Source: Gemmatimonadota bacterium (GTDB taxonomy: Bacteria > Gemmatimonadota > Gemmatimonadetes > Palauibacterales > Palauibacteraceae). From it: a DNA stretch of 37,455 bases. Position numbers and translations under genes: made by a program. The stretch covers positions 1 to 37,455 of the forward strand of contig JAPULH010000179.1 of assembly GCA_027295155.1 (NCBI GenBank). Direction: 5' to 3'. Of the stretch, positions 28,247-35,358 are shown piece after piece (positions within the stretch are counted from its first letter, which is position 1; every line of letters begins with the position of its first letter). Below the pieces are notes generated by a model. It was given only the letters and a program-made list of their open reading frames with translations. It was not told the origin of the DNA and did not search any database.

Positions 28247-29067
28247 TCGATGAGCAGAGCGATCAACAGCTGGGTCAGGAGGTAATCCGTCGTCAGTATC
28301 AGGATCGAAGACGTCACCACCGCGTGCGTGGCGGCGCGGCCCACACCCTCCGTTCCTCCTCTCGCGCTCAGCCCGTAGTAGCACGATGTGAGCGCCATGA
28401 TCCCCCCGAATACGAACGGCTTCACGAGACCCTGGACGAGGTCGATCGGAATGAATCTGAAGATGAAGCCGGTATCCGCGAGGGCCTGATAGACGGAGCG
28501 CATGTACAGCGTCGCGGTCAGGTCCAGCTTGACCACCGCGATCAGGAGCCCACCAAGCACTGCGATGACGTCCGTGACCACGGTGAGCATCGGGAGCACG
28601 ATGAGAGCGGCAAGGAAGCGCGGCGCAACCAGCTTGCGTACCGGATCGACCCCCAGCGTCTCGAGCGCGTCGATCTGCTCGGTAATCCGCATCGCGCCGA
28701 GCTGCGCAGCCATTCCGGAGCCCGCACGGCCGGTGACCATGAGCGCTGTCAGAACGGGTCCGAGCTCTCGTACGATACTTGCCCCGACCAGTCGGCCGAT
28801 ATAGATGGTGGCGCCGAACTGCCGCATCTCCACCGCGGATTGGAGTGCCAGGACCATGCCCGTAAAGAGGCCCGTCAGCGCGACGATGCCGATGGACCCA
28901 ACCCCGATCGTATCCATTTGCTGCGTGAGATCTCTCCCATAGAACGGCCGACTCACCGAGGATACCAGGACTCGACCGAGCAGATCGAAGTACTGTTGCA
29001 CCCGATAGGCCGCGGACTTGAGGGCCCGGTCCAGCAGGCGCAACGGAGAGAGATCTGAGGCAGGCAT
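28243..29067 (-). CDS. mlaE: MlaE-like ABC transporter permease
   Basis: Inner-membrane permease of the Mla system. It has the family core: VALTGLFTGMVLALQSAVEMRQFGATIYIGRLVGASIVRELGPVLTALMVTGRAGSGMAAQLGAMRITEQIDALETLGVDPVRKLVAPRFLA, then TGFIFRFIPIDLVQGLVKPFVFGGIMALTSCYYGLSARGGTEGVGRAATHAVV. It is 274 aa, with five or six membrane helices. It is the first gene of mlaEFD on this strand. Its start faces ridA across 233 bases. Confidence 0.95.
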   Translation of the reverse strand: MPASDLSPLRLLDRALKSAAYRVQQYFDLLGRVLVSSVSRPFYGRDLTQQMDTIGVGSIGIVALTGLFTGMVLALQSAVEMRQFGATIYIGRLVGASIVRELGPVLTALMVTGRAGSGMAAQLGAMRITEQIDALETLGVDPVRKLVAPRFLAALIVLPMLTVVTDVIAVLGGLLIAVVKLDLTATLYMRSVYQALADTGFIFRFIPIDLVQGLVKPFVFGGIMALTSCYYGLSARGGTEGVGRAATHAVVTSSILILTTDYLLTQLLIALLIE

Positions 29068-29102
29068 GCGCTTTGACCGCAGTGAGGGTCACCACTATGT
29101 TC

Positions 29103-29204
29103 GCGCCGCCGTCGACGGGCGACTCCCGTCGGCGCCTGCGCGTCACGGCAGACCCCGGTCGGTGGGGTGCAAGGCCGCCGGAGGTTAGAACCGGTGCCGA
29201 CCGG
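29103..29204. other. Structured-looking segment between mlaE and ridA, unassigned
   Basis: Within the 233-base divergent gap there are several perfect inverted repeats. GCGCCG (29103-29108) pairs with CGGCGC (29130-29135), with ACGGG/CCCGT nested in it. CCGGTCGG (29155-29162) pairs with CCGACCGG (29197-29204), and inside it CCGG-AGGTTAGAA-CCGG. The nested arrangement could be a leader RNA or cis element for ridA or, on the other strand, mlaE. High GC content makes chance pairing common, so this is weak. I recognise no known riboswitch or RNA family. Confidence 0.3.
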
Positions 29205-29300
29205 ACGCAAGCCGAGTTGCCGTTGGTCGGTCTTGGTTCGTCCACGTCCGACCACACCCCCATCGCGGGCGCGCTCATCGAGATGGAGGTCAGAGGCCGG

Positions 29301-29675
29301 ATGAAGCCAGTTTATTCGAAGCAAGCGCCGGCGGCGCTCGGTCCCTACTCCCAGGCCATCGAAGCTGACGGAGTGGTCTACTCCTCCGGGCAGCTCGGGC
29401 TGGATCCTGAGACGGGAGAGCTCGTCGCAGGCGTCGAGGCACAGGCGCACCAGGTCATGCACAATCTGGAGGCCGTGCTTTCGGCGGCCGGTCTCGATCT
29501 GGCGCACGTTGCCAAGACGACGATCTACCTGGCGGACATGGCGGACTTCGCCACCGTCAACGCGATCTATGCGGAGTACTTCGCCGAGCCGTACCCGGCT
29601 CGATCCACCGTACAGGCGGCGAGGCTCCCCAAGGACGCTCTGATCGAGGTGGACGTTGTGGCGTTGCGGCCGTGA
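29301..29675 (+). CDS. ridA: RidA-family enamine/imine deaminase
   Basis: Hydrolyses reactive enamine/imine intermediates such as those made by PLP-dependent dehydratases. KPVYSKQAPAALGPYSQAIEADGVVYSSGQLGLDPETGELV is the RidA N-terminus. The C-terminus AEPYPARSTVQAARLPKDALIEVDVVAL contains the conserved arginine and glutamate of active RidA proteins. It is 124 aa. The ATG 29301 matches family starts; the ORF track extends upstream to 29073 through the structured gap, with no similarity to RidA, so I reject that extension. It ends 16 bases before tRNA-Sec. Confidence 0.94.
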   Translation: MKPVYSKQAPAALGPYSQAIEADGVVYSSGQLGLDPETGELVAGVEAQAHQVMHNLEAVLSAAGLDLAHVAKTTIYLADMADFATVNAIYAEYFAEPYPARSTVQAARLPKDALIEVDVVALRP

Positions 29676-29691
29676 ACCTCGTGTGCGCTTC

Positions 29692-29789
29692 GGGGGCGGA
29701 TGGAGGACTGGTGTCCCCTGCGGTCTTCAAAACCGTCACGACGGCCGTGCAGGCCGTTGGCTGGGTTCGATTCCCAGACGCTCCCGCCA
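29692..29789 (+). tRNA. selC: tRNA-Sec (anticodon UCA)
   Basis: Selenocysteine tRNA. The anticodon stem-loop is GCGGT-CTTCAAA-ACCGT, with TCA in the loop. The acceptor GGGGGCGG (29692-29699) pairs with ACGCTCCC (29778-29785) over 7 of 8 positions, with a G-A at the inner end; the long acceptor is typical. The D arm GAGGAC-TGGT-GTCCCC is long with a four-base loop. The variable arm is long (ACGGCC-GTGCA-GGCCGT). The T arm is CTGGG-TTCGATT-CCCAG. Discriminator G and encoded CCA complete it at about 98 nt. All of these are Sec-type traits. It pairs functionally with selB at 21196. Confidence 0.93.
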
Positions 29790-29833
29790 ACCTCCCGGCG
29801 CTCGGCCGGCTCCTACGGCCGACGCTTGCTGGC

Positions 29834-30301
29834 ATGACCCTCATCCTCCTGGTCTGCGGCATCGCCCTCGCACAGGGAGAGGAGGGAGAGCCGGTCGAGC
29901 CGGAGCGCGCCGAGGACGTCGGCCAGGCTGAGCCGACGAAGGAGTTCGTCAGTCCGGCGGGCGCGATGCTTCGTTCGGTGATCATTCCCGGCTGGGGCCA
30001 GGTGGCGGCCCGGCAGCCGGCCCGAGGCGCCATCTACTTCACCGTGTGGTCCGCCGGCTTGTACATGATCGTCAAGACGAACTCAGAAGTCTCTTCGGCC
30101 GACCGAGGTGGAGATGAGGATCTCGCGGACTCCAAGAAGGGCACCCGGGAAGACTGGATCGTCTTGACGGGCCTTTGGGCGCTGTTCAGCGGTGTGGATG
30201 CTTGGGTGTCAGCGCAGTTCGCCGGGTTCGAAGGTGAGGTGCGTCCTCCTTCGGATGGCTCGCCCGGCGTCGAGTTCAGCTATCCCCTGAACATCTTCTG
30301 A
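29834..30301 (+). CDS. DUF5683-like exported membrane protein
   Basis: It has an N-terminal signal-like segment (MTLILLVCGIALAQG), an acidic linker, then SPAGAMLRSVIIPGWGQVAARQPARGAIYFTVWSAGLYMIVKTN and a C-terminal WIVLTGLWALFSGVDAWVSAQFAGF. The S..IPGWGQ....P..GA pattern with a paired hydrophobic segment and DAWV matches DUF5683-type proteins seen in FCB bacteria. Function is unknown. It is 155 aa. I place the start at ATG 29834; the ORF-track start at 29672 would run through tRNA-Sec and is spurious. murI follows 3 bases later. Confidence 0.75.
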   Translation: MTLILLVCGIALAQGEEGEPVEPERAEDVGQAEPTKEFVSPAGAMLRSVIIPGWGQVAARQPARGAIYFTVWSAGLYMIVKTNSEVSSADRGGDEDLADSKKGTREDWIVLTGLWALFSGVDAWVSAQFAGFEGEVRPPSDGSPGVEFSYPLNIF

Positions 30302-30304
30302 CGC

Positions 30305-31108
30305 ATGAGCGACGCGCCGATCGGCATCTTCGACTCGGGCGTCGGTGGTCTTACCGTCGAGCGCGCCATTCGGCGGCGCCTCCCTGCCGAGTCGACCGTC
30401 TACCTCGGGGACACGGCTCGTGTGCCCTACGGCCCGAAGTCACCGGAGACGGTGCGCCGCTACGCCAGAGAAGCGGCAGCGTTCCTGCTCTCCTGCGACG
30501 TCAAGCTCATCGTGATTGCTTGCAATACGGCCACGGCCAGGGCGGCGGACGACGTGGCCGCCAGGGTCGCGACGCCGGTCGTGGGGGTGATCGAGCCGGG
30601 GTCGAGGGAGGCAGTCCGTCGTTCTCGGACCGGCCGCATCGGCGTGATCGGAACGCGGGGCACGATCGAGAGCGGCTGCTACGAGCGGCTCATCAAAGAG
30701 CTTTGGCCGGAGGCGGTGGTGGTGGCGACGCCGTGCCCGCTGTTCGTGTCCCTGGTCGAGGAGGGCTGGCTCGACGGCGAGGTCGCGAGGCTTACGGCTC
30801 GGCGGTACCTCGAGCCACTTCTGGAGCGCGACATAGACACCCTCGTGCTCGGCTGCACGCACTATCCGCTTCTCGAGCCGATGCTCAGCGAGGTTGCGAG
30901 GGGCGTGGAGCTCATCGATTCGGCGGAAGCGACCGCGGCGGCCGTCGATGGCAGGCTGGGCGAGCTCGGGCTCCGGTCGACCACGGAGGCGCCCGCGGCG
31001 CGCTACTACGTGACCGAGGACACCGAGCGCTTTCGTGAAGTCGCGGAGCTGTTCCTCGGCAAGCGTGTGGGGAGCCTCGAGAGGGTCAGCCTCAGCTCCA
31101 GTGCCTGA
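30305..31108 (+). CDS. murI: Glutamate racemase
   Basis: Makes D-glutamate for peptidoglycan. The N-terminus IGIFDSGVGGLTVERAIRRRLP is characteristic, with YLGDTARVPYGPKS next. The two catalytic cysteines are in IACNTATA (Cys73) and LGCTHYPLL (Cys183). It is 267 aa, normal length. Its 3' end overlaps the convergent lpxH stop by 17 nt, so no terminator can fit between them. Confidence 0.96.
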   Translation: MSDAPIGIFDSGVGGLTVERAIRRRLPAESTVYLGDTARVPYGPKSPETVRRYAREAAAFLLSCDVKLIVIACNTATARAADDVAARVATPVVGVIEPGSREAVRRSRTGRIGVIGTRGTIESGCYERLIKELWPEAVVVATPCPLFVSLVEEGWLDGEVARLTARRYLEPLLERDIDTLVLGCTHYPLLEPMLSEVARGVELIDSAEATAAAVDGRLGELGLRSTTEAPAARYYVTEDTERFREVAELFLGKRVGSLERVSLSSSA

Positions 31109-31823
31109 GCTCGATCGCGTTGTCGCTCAGAACCCCGAAGCTCCGGTGGTGGATCCAGTCTCCGGCGTTCAGGTAGTAGCGGCCCGGTTGGACCTCGAGG
31201 AGCTCCGGCCGGTGCGCGTGACCGAAGATCACCAGGTCCAGCTCCGGCCGGCGGGCGAGGAGCGCGCGTGCGTGCGCCGACAGACGTTCGGCCCGCTCGC
31301 GATCGTGCTCGGGGCCCGCACGTCGCCGGGCGGGCGTGCCGCTGACGCGGCGGGCGAGCGGGAAGAAGAGATCGGGAGGCACGAGGCGGAAGAGGGCGCG
31401 GAACGCCGCGCTACGGGTCGCGCGCTTGAGAATCCGGTAGCCCAGATCGCGCCCGAGAAGGCCGTCGCCGTGTGCCACGTAGGCCCGACGGGTGGCGATG
31501 GCGATCTCCACCGGCCCGTCGAGCAGCTCGATGCCGATCTCGTCGGCCAGAAAGCTCCCCACCCATGCGTCGTGGTTGCCGACGACGAGCCGTACCCGCA
31601 CACCGGCGTCGACCAGTTCCGAGAGACGGCGCAGAACCCGGAAGCATCGCCTCGGGACGACGTTGTGGTACTCGAACCAGAAATCGAACAGGTCGCCGTT
31701 GATCAGCAGCTCGTGAGCCGTTCCCGCCAGGGACTCCAGGAACGAAACGAAAGCCCTCTCCGTGTCGGGCGGAACCTCGCCGAGGTGAACGTCGGAGATG
31801 ACGATGGAAGTCCGGTCGGCCAT
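31092..31823 (-). CDS. lpxH: UDP-2,3-diacylglucosamine pyrophosphatase LpxH-like
   Basis: Calcineurin-like phosphoesterase expected to form lipid X in lipid A synthesis on the inner face of the inner membrane. Metal-binding motifs are in order: ISDVHLGE, NGDLFDFWFEY, VVGNHDAWVG, YVAHGDGL and FGHAHRPELLEV. The NGDLFDFWFEY form is typical of LpxH and close relatives (LpxH2). It is 243 aa, normal length. The start ATG (31823-31821) faces the thioesterase gene. It is alone on this strand. LpxH versus LpxH2 is not separable by eye. Confidence 0.88.
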   Translation of the reverse strand: MADRTSIVISDVHLGEVPPDTERAFVSFLESLAGTAHELLINGDLFDFWFEYHNVVPRRCFRVLRRLSELVDAGVRVRLVVGNHDAWVGSFLADEIGIELLDGPVEIAIATRRAYVAHGDGLLGRDLGYRILKRATRSAAFRALFRLVPPDLFFPLARRVSGTPARRRAGPEHDRERAERLSAHARALLARRPELDLVIFGHAHRPELLEVQPGRYYLNAGDWIHHRSFGVLSDNAIELRHWS

Positions 31824-31887
31824 GCCCGAAGATAGGCTGCCCCCAGCTGGGCGCGAAACGAACGAAGACGGCGTCGGAGCAGCGCGC

Positions 31888-32301
31888 GTGGCAGGCCCGC
31901 TCGTCCACTCCGTCGAGGTGACGGTCCGATACGCCGAGACGGATCAGATGGGACGCGCGCACCATGGGGTCTATGTGGTCTGGTGCGAGTTGGGGCGTAC
32001 GTCGATGATGCGCGAGCATGGCGTGTCCTACGCCGATCTGGAGCAGCGCGGAGTGTATCTGCCGGTGACCCGCCTGGACGTCGAGTACCGGTCCCCGGCG
32101 CGTTACGAGGAGCCAGTGCGCATCGACACGCGGATCCCCGAGGTGAGAAGCCGGACAGTCAGATTCGACTACGAGCTGTTTGGTTCCGGAGAGCGACTGC
32201 TCGCACGGGCGAGCACCGAGCTTGCCTGCGTCGACGCGGAGGGCCGGATGCGGCGCCTCCCTGAGGACGTTCGCGCCGCTCTTATGGCAGCCTCGCGTTG
32301 A
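31888..32301 (+). CDS. YbgC-type hotdog acyl-CoA thioesterase
   Basis: Hotdog-fold thioesterase of the 4HBT/YbgC type. The motif VTVRYAETDQMGRAHHGVYVVWCELGRTSMMREHG carries the catalytic Asp and HH region, although GRAHHGVYVVWCE replaces the more usual GVVHHANYLVWFE. The C-terminal ELACVDAEGRMRRLPEDVRAAL is typical. I choose GTG 31888: a GGAG sits at 31876-31879 and the length becomes 137 aa, matching the family. The ORF-track start (31798) and the ATG at 31822 would overlap the divergent lpxH gene. It overlaps the next gene by 4 nt (TTGA). Confidence 0.85.
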   Translation: MAGPLVHSVEVTVRYAETDQMGRAHHGVYVVWCELGRTSMMREHGVSYADLEQRGVYLPVTRLDVEYRSPARYEEPVRIDTRIPEVRSRTVRFDYELFGSGERLLARASTELACVDAEGRMRRLPEDVRAALMAASR

Positions 32302-32975
32302 GCGTCTGCCGGCGCCTCTGGATCGGCGGAGTGCTTCTCTCGCTGCTGGGATGCGCGAAGCAGCTGGAGACGGGCCCGCCGATCGACAACCCGGAAGCCC
32401 TGGCGGCTCGACTGCGCGCCTCGACCGGGCCCACCGCCCCGTACCGCCTCCGCTTCGCGTGGCGCTATGCCGACGAGAAGGGACGGCTCGATGGGGAGGG
32501 TGTGGTTCGATACAACCCCAGCGACTCCCTGCGGCTGGACCTCTTCGCGCCGGGTGACGCGTCCATGTCGGTGGCGCTCACGCCGAGCGGCCTCTCCTCG
32601 CTCGGGCAGATCGAGAGCGTGCGGCTCCCCGGCCCGGTCTTCCTGTACGGGATGGCGGGGATCTTCCGTCCGGGGCAGGGCCCGCCCAGCAGCGGGTATC
32701 GGACGGCCGAATCCGAGGTGCTCGTCTTCGGGGAGGAGAACTCGGCGCTGTATGTGTACGTCGATGGCTCCCGCATCGTCCGCATCGAGGAGCGACGGGG
32801 TCGGCGGGTTCAGAGGCGGATCGAGGTGACCTGGGACGAGGTGGGGGAGTGGCCGCGGAGCGCCGCGTACCGTGATTTTGTAGAATCACGACGGGTTCGC
32901 TGGGACCTTACCGAAGCTACGGAGTTGGGAACGGGCAATGCCAAGGAGATCTACGACCTTCCGCATAGCATGTAG
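32298..32975 (+). CDS. Lipoprotein, LolB/DUF4292-like
   Basis: It has a lipoprotein signal peptide with lipobox LLGC (RLWIGGVLLSLLGCAKQ). The body is beta-rich with YRLRFAWRYADEKGRLDGEGVVRYNPSDSLRLDLFAPGDASMSVALT, resembling LolA/LolB-type folds or DUF4292 lipoproteins of FCB bacteria: a convex beta sheet that carries acyl chains. No LolA was seen in the window. At 225 aa it starts with a TTG overlapping the thioesterase stop. The C-terminal coding end overlaps lptE by 38 nt. Function as a LolB-like lipoprotein insertion factor is inferred, and its lptE neighbour supports an outer-membrane role. Confidence 0.7.
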   Translation: MSVCRRLWIGGVLLSLLGCAKQLETGPPIDNPEALAARLRASTGPTAPYRLRFAWRYADEKGRLDGEGVVRYNPSDSLRLDLFAPGDASMSVALTPSGLSSLGQIESVRLPGPVFLYGMAGIFRPGQGPPSSGYRTAESEVLVFGEENSALYVYVDGSRIVRIEERRGRRVQRRIEVTWDEVGEWPRSAAYRDFVESRRVRWDLTEATELGTGNAKEIYDLPHSM

Positions 32976-33453
32976 CCTGACCGTCGCAATCGCCACGGGG
33001 GGCTGCTACGGCTTCTCGGGTGGCGGGGGGCTTCCCCCGAACATGAATACGGCGTTCGTCCCGCCGGTCGAGAACCAGACCACTCGCTTCACGCTGACCG
33101 AGCGGCTCACCCAGTCGCTGCTCGATGCCGTTGGCGGCAAGCTGGGGCTGCAGCTGGCTCCGGAGAACGAGGCCGATCTGATCGTGACGGCCAGCATCAC
33201 CCGCTACACGGACGTGGCGCTGAACTTTGCCAGCCGAGACCAGGAGTCGGCCCTGGTATTCCAGCGAAGGGTCACGATCACGGCGAACGTCCAGATCTTC
33301 GATGTGGAGCGGAACGAGATCTTCTGGAGCTCGAGCTCCGTGACGGGGGTGGGCGAATACCAACCCGAGAGCGAGCCGGAAGAGGTCGGTGAGGAGATCG
33401 CGATCGAGAACCTGGTCCAGAAGATCGTGGATGGGGCTCAGTCGGATTGGTAG
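32938..33453 (+). CDS. lptE: LptE-like LPS-assembly lipoprotein
   Basis: Outer-membrane lipoprotein that would plug the LptD barrel. It has a signal peptide and lipobox TGGC (IACSLTVAIATGGCYGFSGGGG). The conserved core is MNTAFVPPVENQTTRFTLTERLTQSLLDAV, then SITRYTDVALNFASRDQESALVFQRRVTITANVQIFDVERNEIFWSSSSVTGVGEY. This is the LptE/RlpB pattern of a two-stranded-sheet-plus-helices domain. It is 171 aa, overlapping the upstream lipoprotein by 38 nt and the downstream gene by about 23 nt. lptD is not in the window. Confidence 0.85.
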   Translation: MPRRSTTFRIACSLTVAIATGGCYGFSGGGGLPPNMNTAFVPPVENQTTRFTLTERLTQSLLDAVGGKLGLQLAPENEADLIVTASITRYTDVALNFASRDQESALVFQRRVTITANVQIFDVERNEIFWSSSSVTGVGEYQPESEPEEVGEEIAIENLVQKIVDGAQSDW

Positions 33454-33829
33454 ACCCATCGGTGCCCGCGAGCCCCGGCCCCTGGATGGGGCCGGAAGGC
33501 TGGGCTGCCTGATGGCGATCGCGGCGCTGGCGTTGGTCACGTACGTGGGGATCCCCACGCTGCGCCTCGAGATGCGGTATCGGACCGCCCGGGAAGCCAT
33601 TCAGGATGAAGTTGCGCAGATCACGGCCGGACGCGCCGCGGACGTGGAGGAGCAGATCGTTTCCACCGTGAGGGAGCTGAATCTGCCGCGGAGGGCCGAG
33701 CACGTGCAGGTGCGCTTCGCGTCGGGCCGTGTGCGTCGGTTCCGGATCAGCGTGCGTTACGCCGACACGGTGCATGTCTTCGGCTGGGTCTGGGTGTGGC
33801 AGCGAACCATCGAGGCGGAAACGCCATGA
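33431..33829 (+). CDS. Small membrane-anchored hypothetical protein
   Basis: Family not recognised. It has a basic N-terminus, one membrane helix (GCLMAIAALALVTYVGIPTL) and a soluble part of about 80 residues: RLEMRYRTAREAIQDEVAQITAGRAADVEEQIVSTVRELNLPRRAEHVQVRFASGRVRRFRISVRYADTVHVFGWVWVWQRTIEAETP. Helix then strands suggest a small periplasmic domain anchored by its N-terminus. I pick ATG 33431, which keeps positive residues before the helix; ATG 33512 is the alternative, and the ORF-track start 33389 lies deep in lptE. It overlaps the antiporter gene by 4 nt (ATGA). Confidence 0.65.
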   Translation: MGLSRIGRPIGAREPRPLDGAGRLGCLMAIAALALVTYVGIPTLRLEMRYRTAREAIQDEVAQITAGRAADVEEQIVSTVRELNLPRRAEHVQVRFASGRVRRFRISVRYADTVHVFGWVWVWQRTIEAETP

Positions 33830-35358
33830 GCCGAGCTCGCCGGGCCGCTGATCGGGGCCGAAGCACCACGGCTAAGGTCGGTCGGCTCGCCGCCCTCCTT
33901 GCTGGGGTGTGGATCGTCTTCGGCTCGGCCGCCTGGGAGCTTCCGGGTCGTCTGCTGGGTGAGCCGTCCACGGCGCCGGCCGCCACCGTCGGCTTGCCGG
34001 GCACCGCGCAGGCGGTCGGCGAACCGACCGAAGGCCTGGCGGACGGGCACGAGGGCCTGGCGGACGGGCACGAAGGCCCGGAGATCTCCCACGTCTTCCT
34101 CGTCCTCATCGCGATCCTCCTCGTAGGGAAGCTGTTCGGTGAGGCGGCCGAGCGCATGGGGCAGCCGGCCGTTCTGGGTGAGCTCCTGGCCGGGGTCATC
34201 CTCGGCGGCAGCATGCTCGGGATCATTCCCGGCCAGGACACACCTATCGGTGAGGTGATCCATGTACTCGCCGAGATCGGCGTTTCCATCCTCCTGTTCG
34301 AGATCGGGCTGGAGACCGATCTGAAGGAGATGTTCCGGGTCGGCAAGGAGGCGGCCGCCGTGGCGCTCGTGGGAGTTGTCCTGCCGTTCGGCCTCGGCTT
34401 CGGCTACTGGTATATGGCGAACCCGGCGATAGGCGCTCACCCGACTGGCATCGACTTCTGGATTGTCGCGATCTTCGTCGGGGCCACCCTGACGGCGACA
34501 TCTGTGGGAATCACCGCGCGGGTGCTGTCCGATTTGGGCAAGATGCACACGTCGGAGGCACGCATCATCATCGGAGCCGCCGTCATGGACGACGTGCTGG
34601 GGATCGTCATCCTGGCCGTCGTGGCGGGGCTGGCCAGCGGCGCGGCGGTGGGTGCCCTGGCGATCAGCCGGATCTTCGTGTTCGCGATCGGCTTCCTGGT
34701 ATTGGCGGTGGTGATAGGGAGCCGGGCGGCCCCCTATCTCTTCAACGTCGTCGACCGTATGCGCGTGCGCGGCGTCCTGCTCGTTACCGCCTTCAGCTTC
34801 GCGCTCCTGTTGGCCGCCCTGGCGGACCTCGCCGGGTCGGCGATGATAATCGGAGCGTTTGCGGCCGGGATCGTCCTGTCCTCGACCAACCAGTTCGACG
34901 CGGTGGTCGAACGGATCGAGCCGGTGGCAGACGTCTTCACGCCGATCTTCTTCGTGGTCGTTGGGGCCCCGGTAAACGTCCGGCTCTTCATCCCGGGGAG
35001 CGAGGATTTCAGCGGCATCGTGCTCACGGTCGGCCTTATCCTCACGGTCATCGCAGTGGTCGGGAAGGTGGTGGCGGGCTTCGCCGTTCGGAAGCCGGGA
35101 ATCAACCGCCTTGCGATCGGCGTCGGCATGGTGCCCCGTGGTGAGGTCGGCCTGATCTTCGCAGCCATAGGGCTTCGGGAGGGAATCCTCTCGAACGCCG
35201 TCTACAGCGCCCTTCTCATCATGGTCATTCTCTCGACCTTTATGGTGCCGCCGCTTCTGAAGCCGCTCCTACAGCGGGGGGACGTGATCGAGCCGGAGGA
35301 GGTTGCTCTCGACGATACTGGCGCAGGGCCGCCGGACCCCGCCGCGCGTTTGGGTTGA
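33826..35358 (+). CDS. CPA2-type cation/proton antiporter (KefB/Na+/H+ exchanger family)
   Basis: Integral membrane antiporter with about 12-13 helices. The N-terminal part has a hydrophobic segment (LAALLAGVWIVFGSAAWELPG) and then a His/Gly/Asp linker with a tandem GLADGHE repeat. The exchanger core follows: ILLVGKLFGEAAERMGQPAVLGELLAGVILGGSMLG, EIGVSILLFEIGLETDL, FVGATLTATSVGITARVLSDLG, ARIIIGAAVMDDVLGIVILAVVAG with the conserved ion-binding DD, and MVPRGEVGLIFA. Ion is uncertain (Na+ or K+). It is 510 aa from ATG 33826. No TrkA-N domain is attached, unlike KefB. Confidence 0.9.
   Translation: MSRARRAADRGRSTTAKVGRLAALLAGVWIVFGSAAWELPGRLLGEPSTAPAATVGLPGTAQAVGEPTEGLADGHEGLADGHEGPEISHVFLVLIAILLVGKLFGEAAERMGQPAVLGELLAGVILGGSMLGIIPGQDTPIGEVIHVLAEIGVSILLFEIGLETDLKEMFRVGKEAAAVALVGVVLPFGLGFGYWYMANPAIGAHPTGIDFWIVAIFVGATLTATSVGITARVLSDLGKMHTSEARIIIGAAVMDDVLGIVILAVVAGLASGAAVGALAISRIFVFAIGFLVLAVVIGSRAAPYLFNVVDRMRVRGVLLVTAFSFALLLAALADLAGSAMIIGAFAAGIVLSSTNQFDAVVERIEPVADVFTPIFFVVVGAPVNVRLFIPGSEDFSGIVLTVGLILTVIAVVGKVVAGFAVRKPGINRLAIGVGMVPRGEVGLIFAAIGLREGILSNAVYSALLIMVILSTFMVPPLLKPLLQRGDVIEPEEVALDDTGAGPPDPAARLG
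34030..34071 (+). repeat. Two tandem 21-bp units in the antiporter N-terminus
   Basis: GAAGGCCTGGCGGACGGGCAC is followed directly by GAGGGCCTGGCGGACGGGCAC, with one base difference, and then a partial third unit. The translated repeat is GLADGHE, giving a short His/Asp-rich linker ahead of the membrane core. It is in frame and keeps the gene open. Confidence 0.9.

Noticed and set aside
29073-29300. N-terminal extension of RidA from the ORF-track start
   Set aside because: RidA proteins start at the KPVYS region; the extension is Arg/Pro-rich and matches no family part.
29672-29833. N-terminal extension of the DUF5683-like gene
   Set aside because: It would be the translation of tRNA-Sec; the signal-like segment starts at ATG 29834.
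31821-31824. Divergent lpxH and thioesterase start codons overlapping at CATG
   Set aside because: The thioesterase is better started at GTG 31888, which has a GGAG site and gives the family length; the ATG at 31822 adds residues with no similarity to the family.
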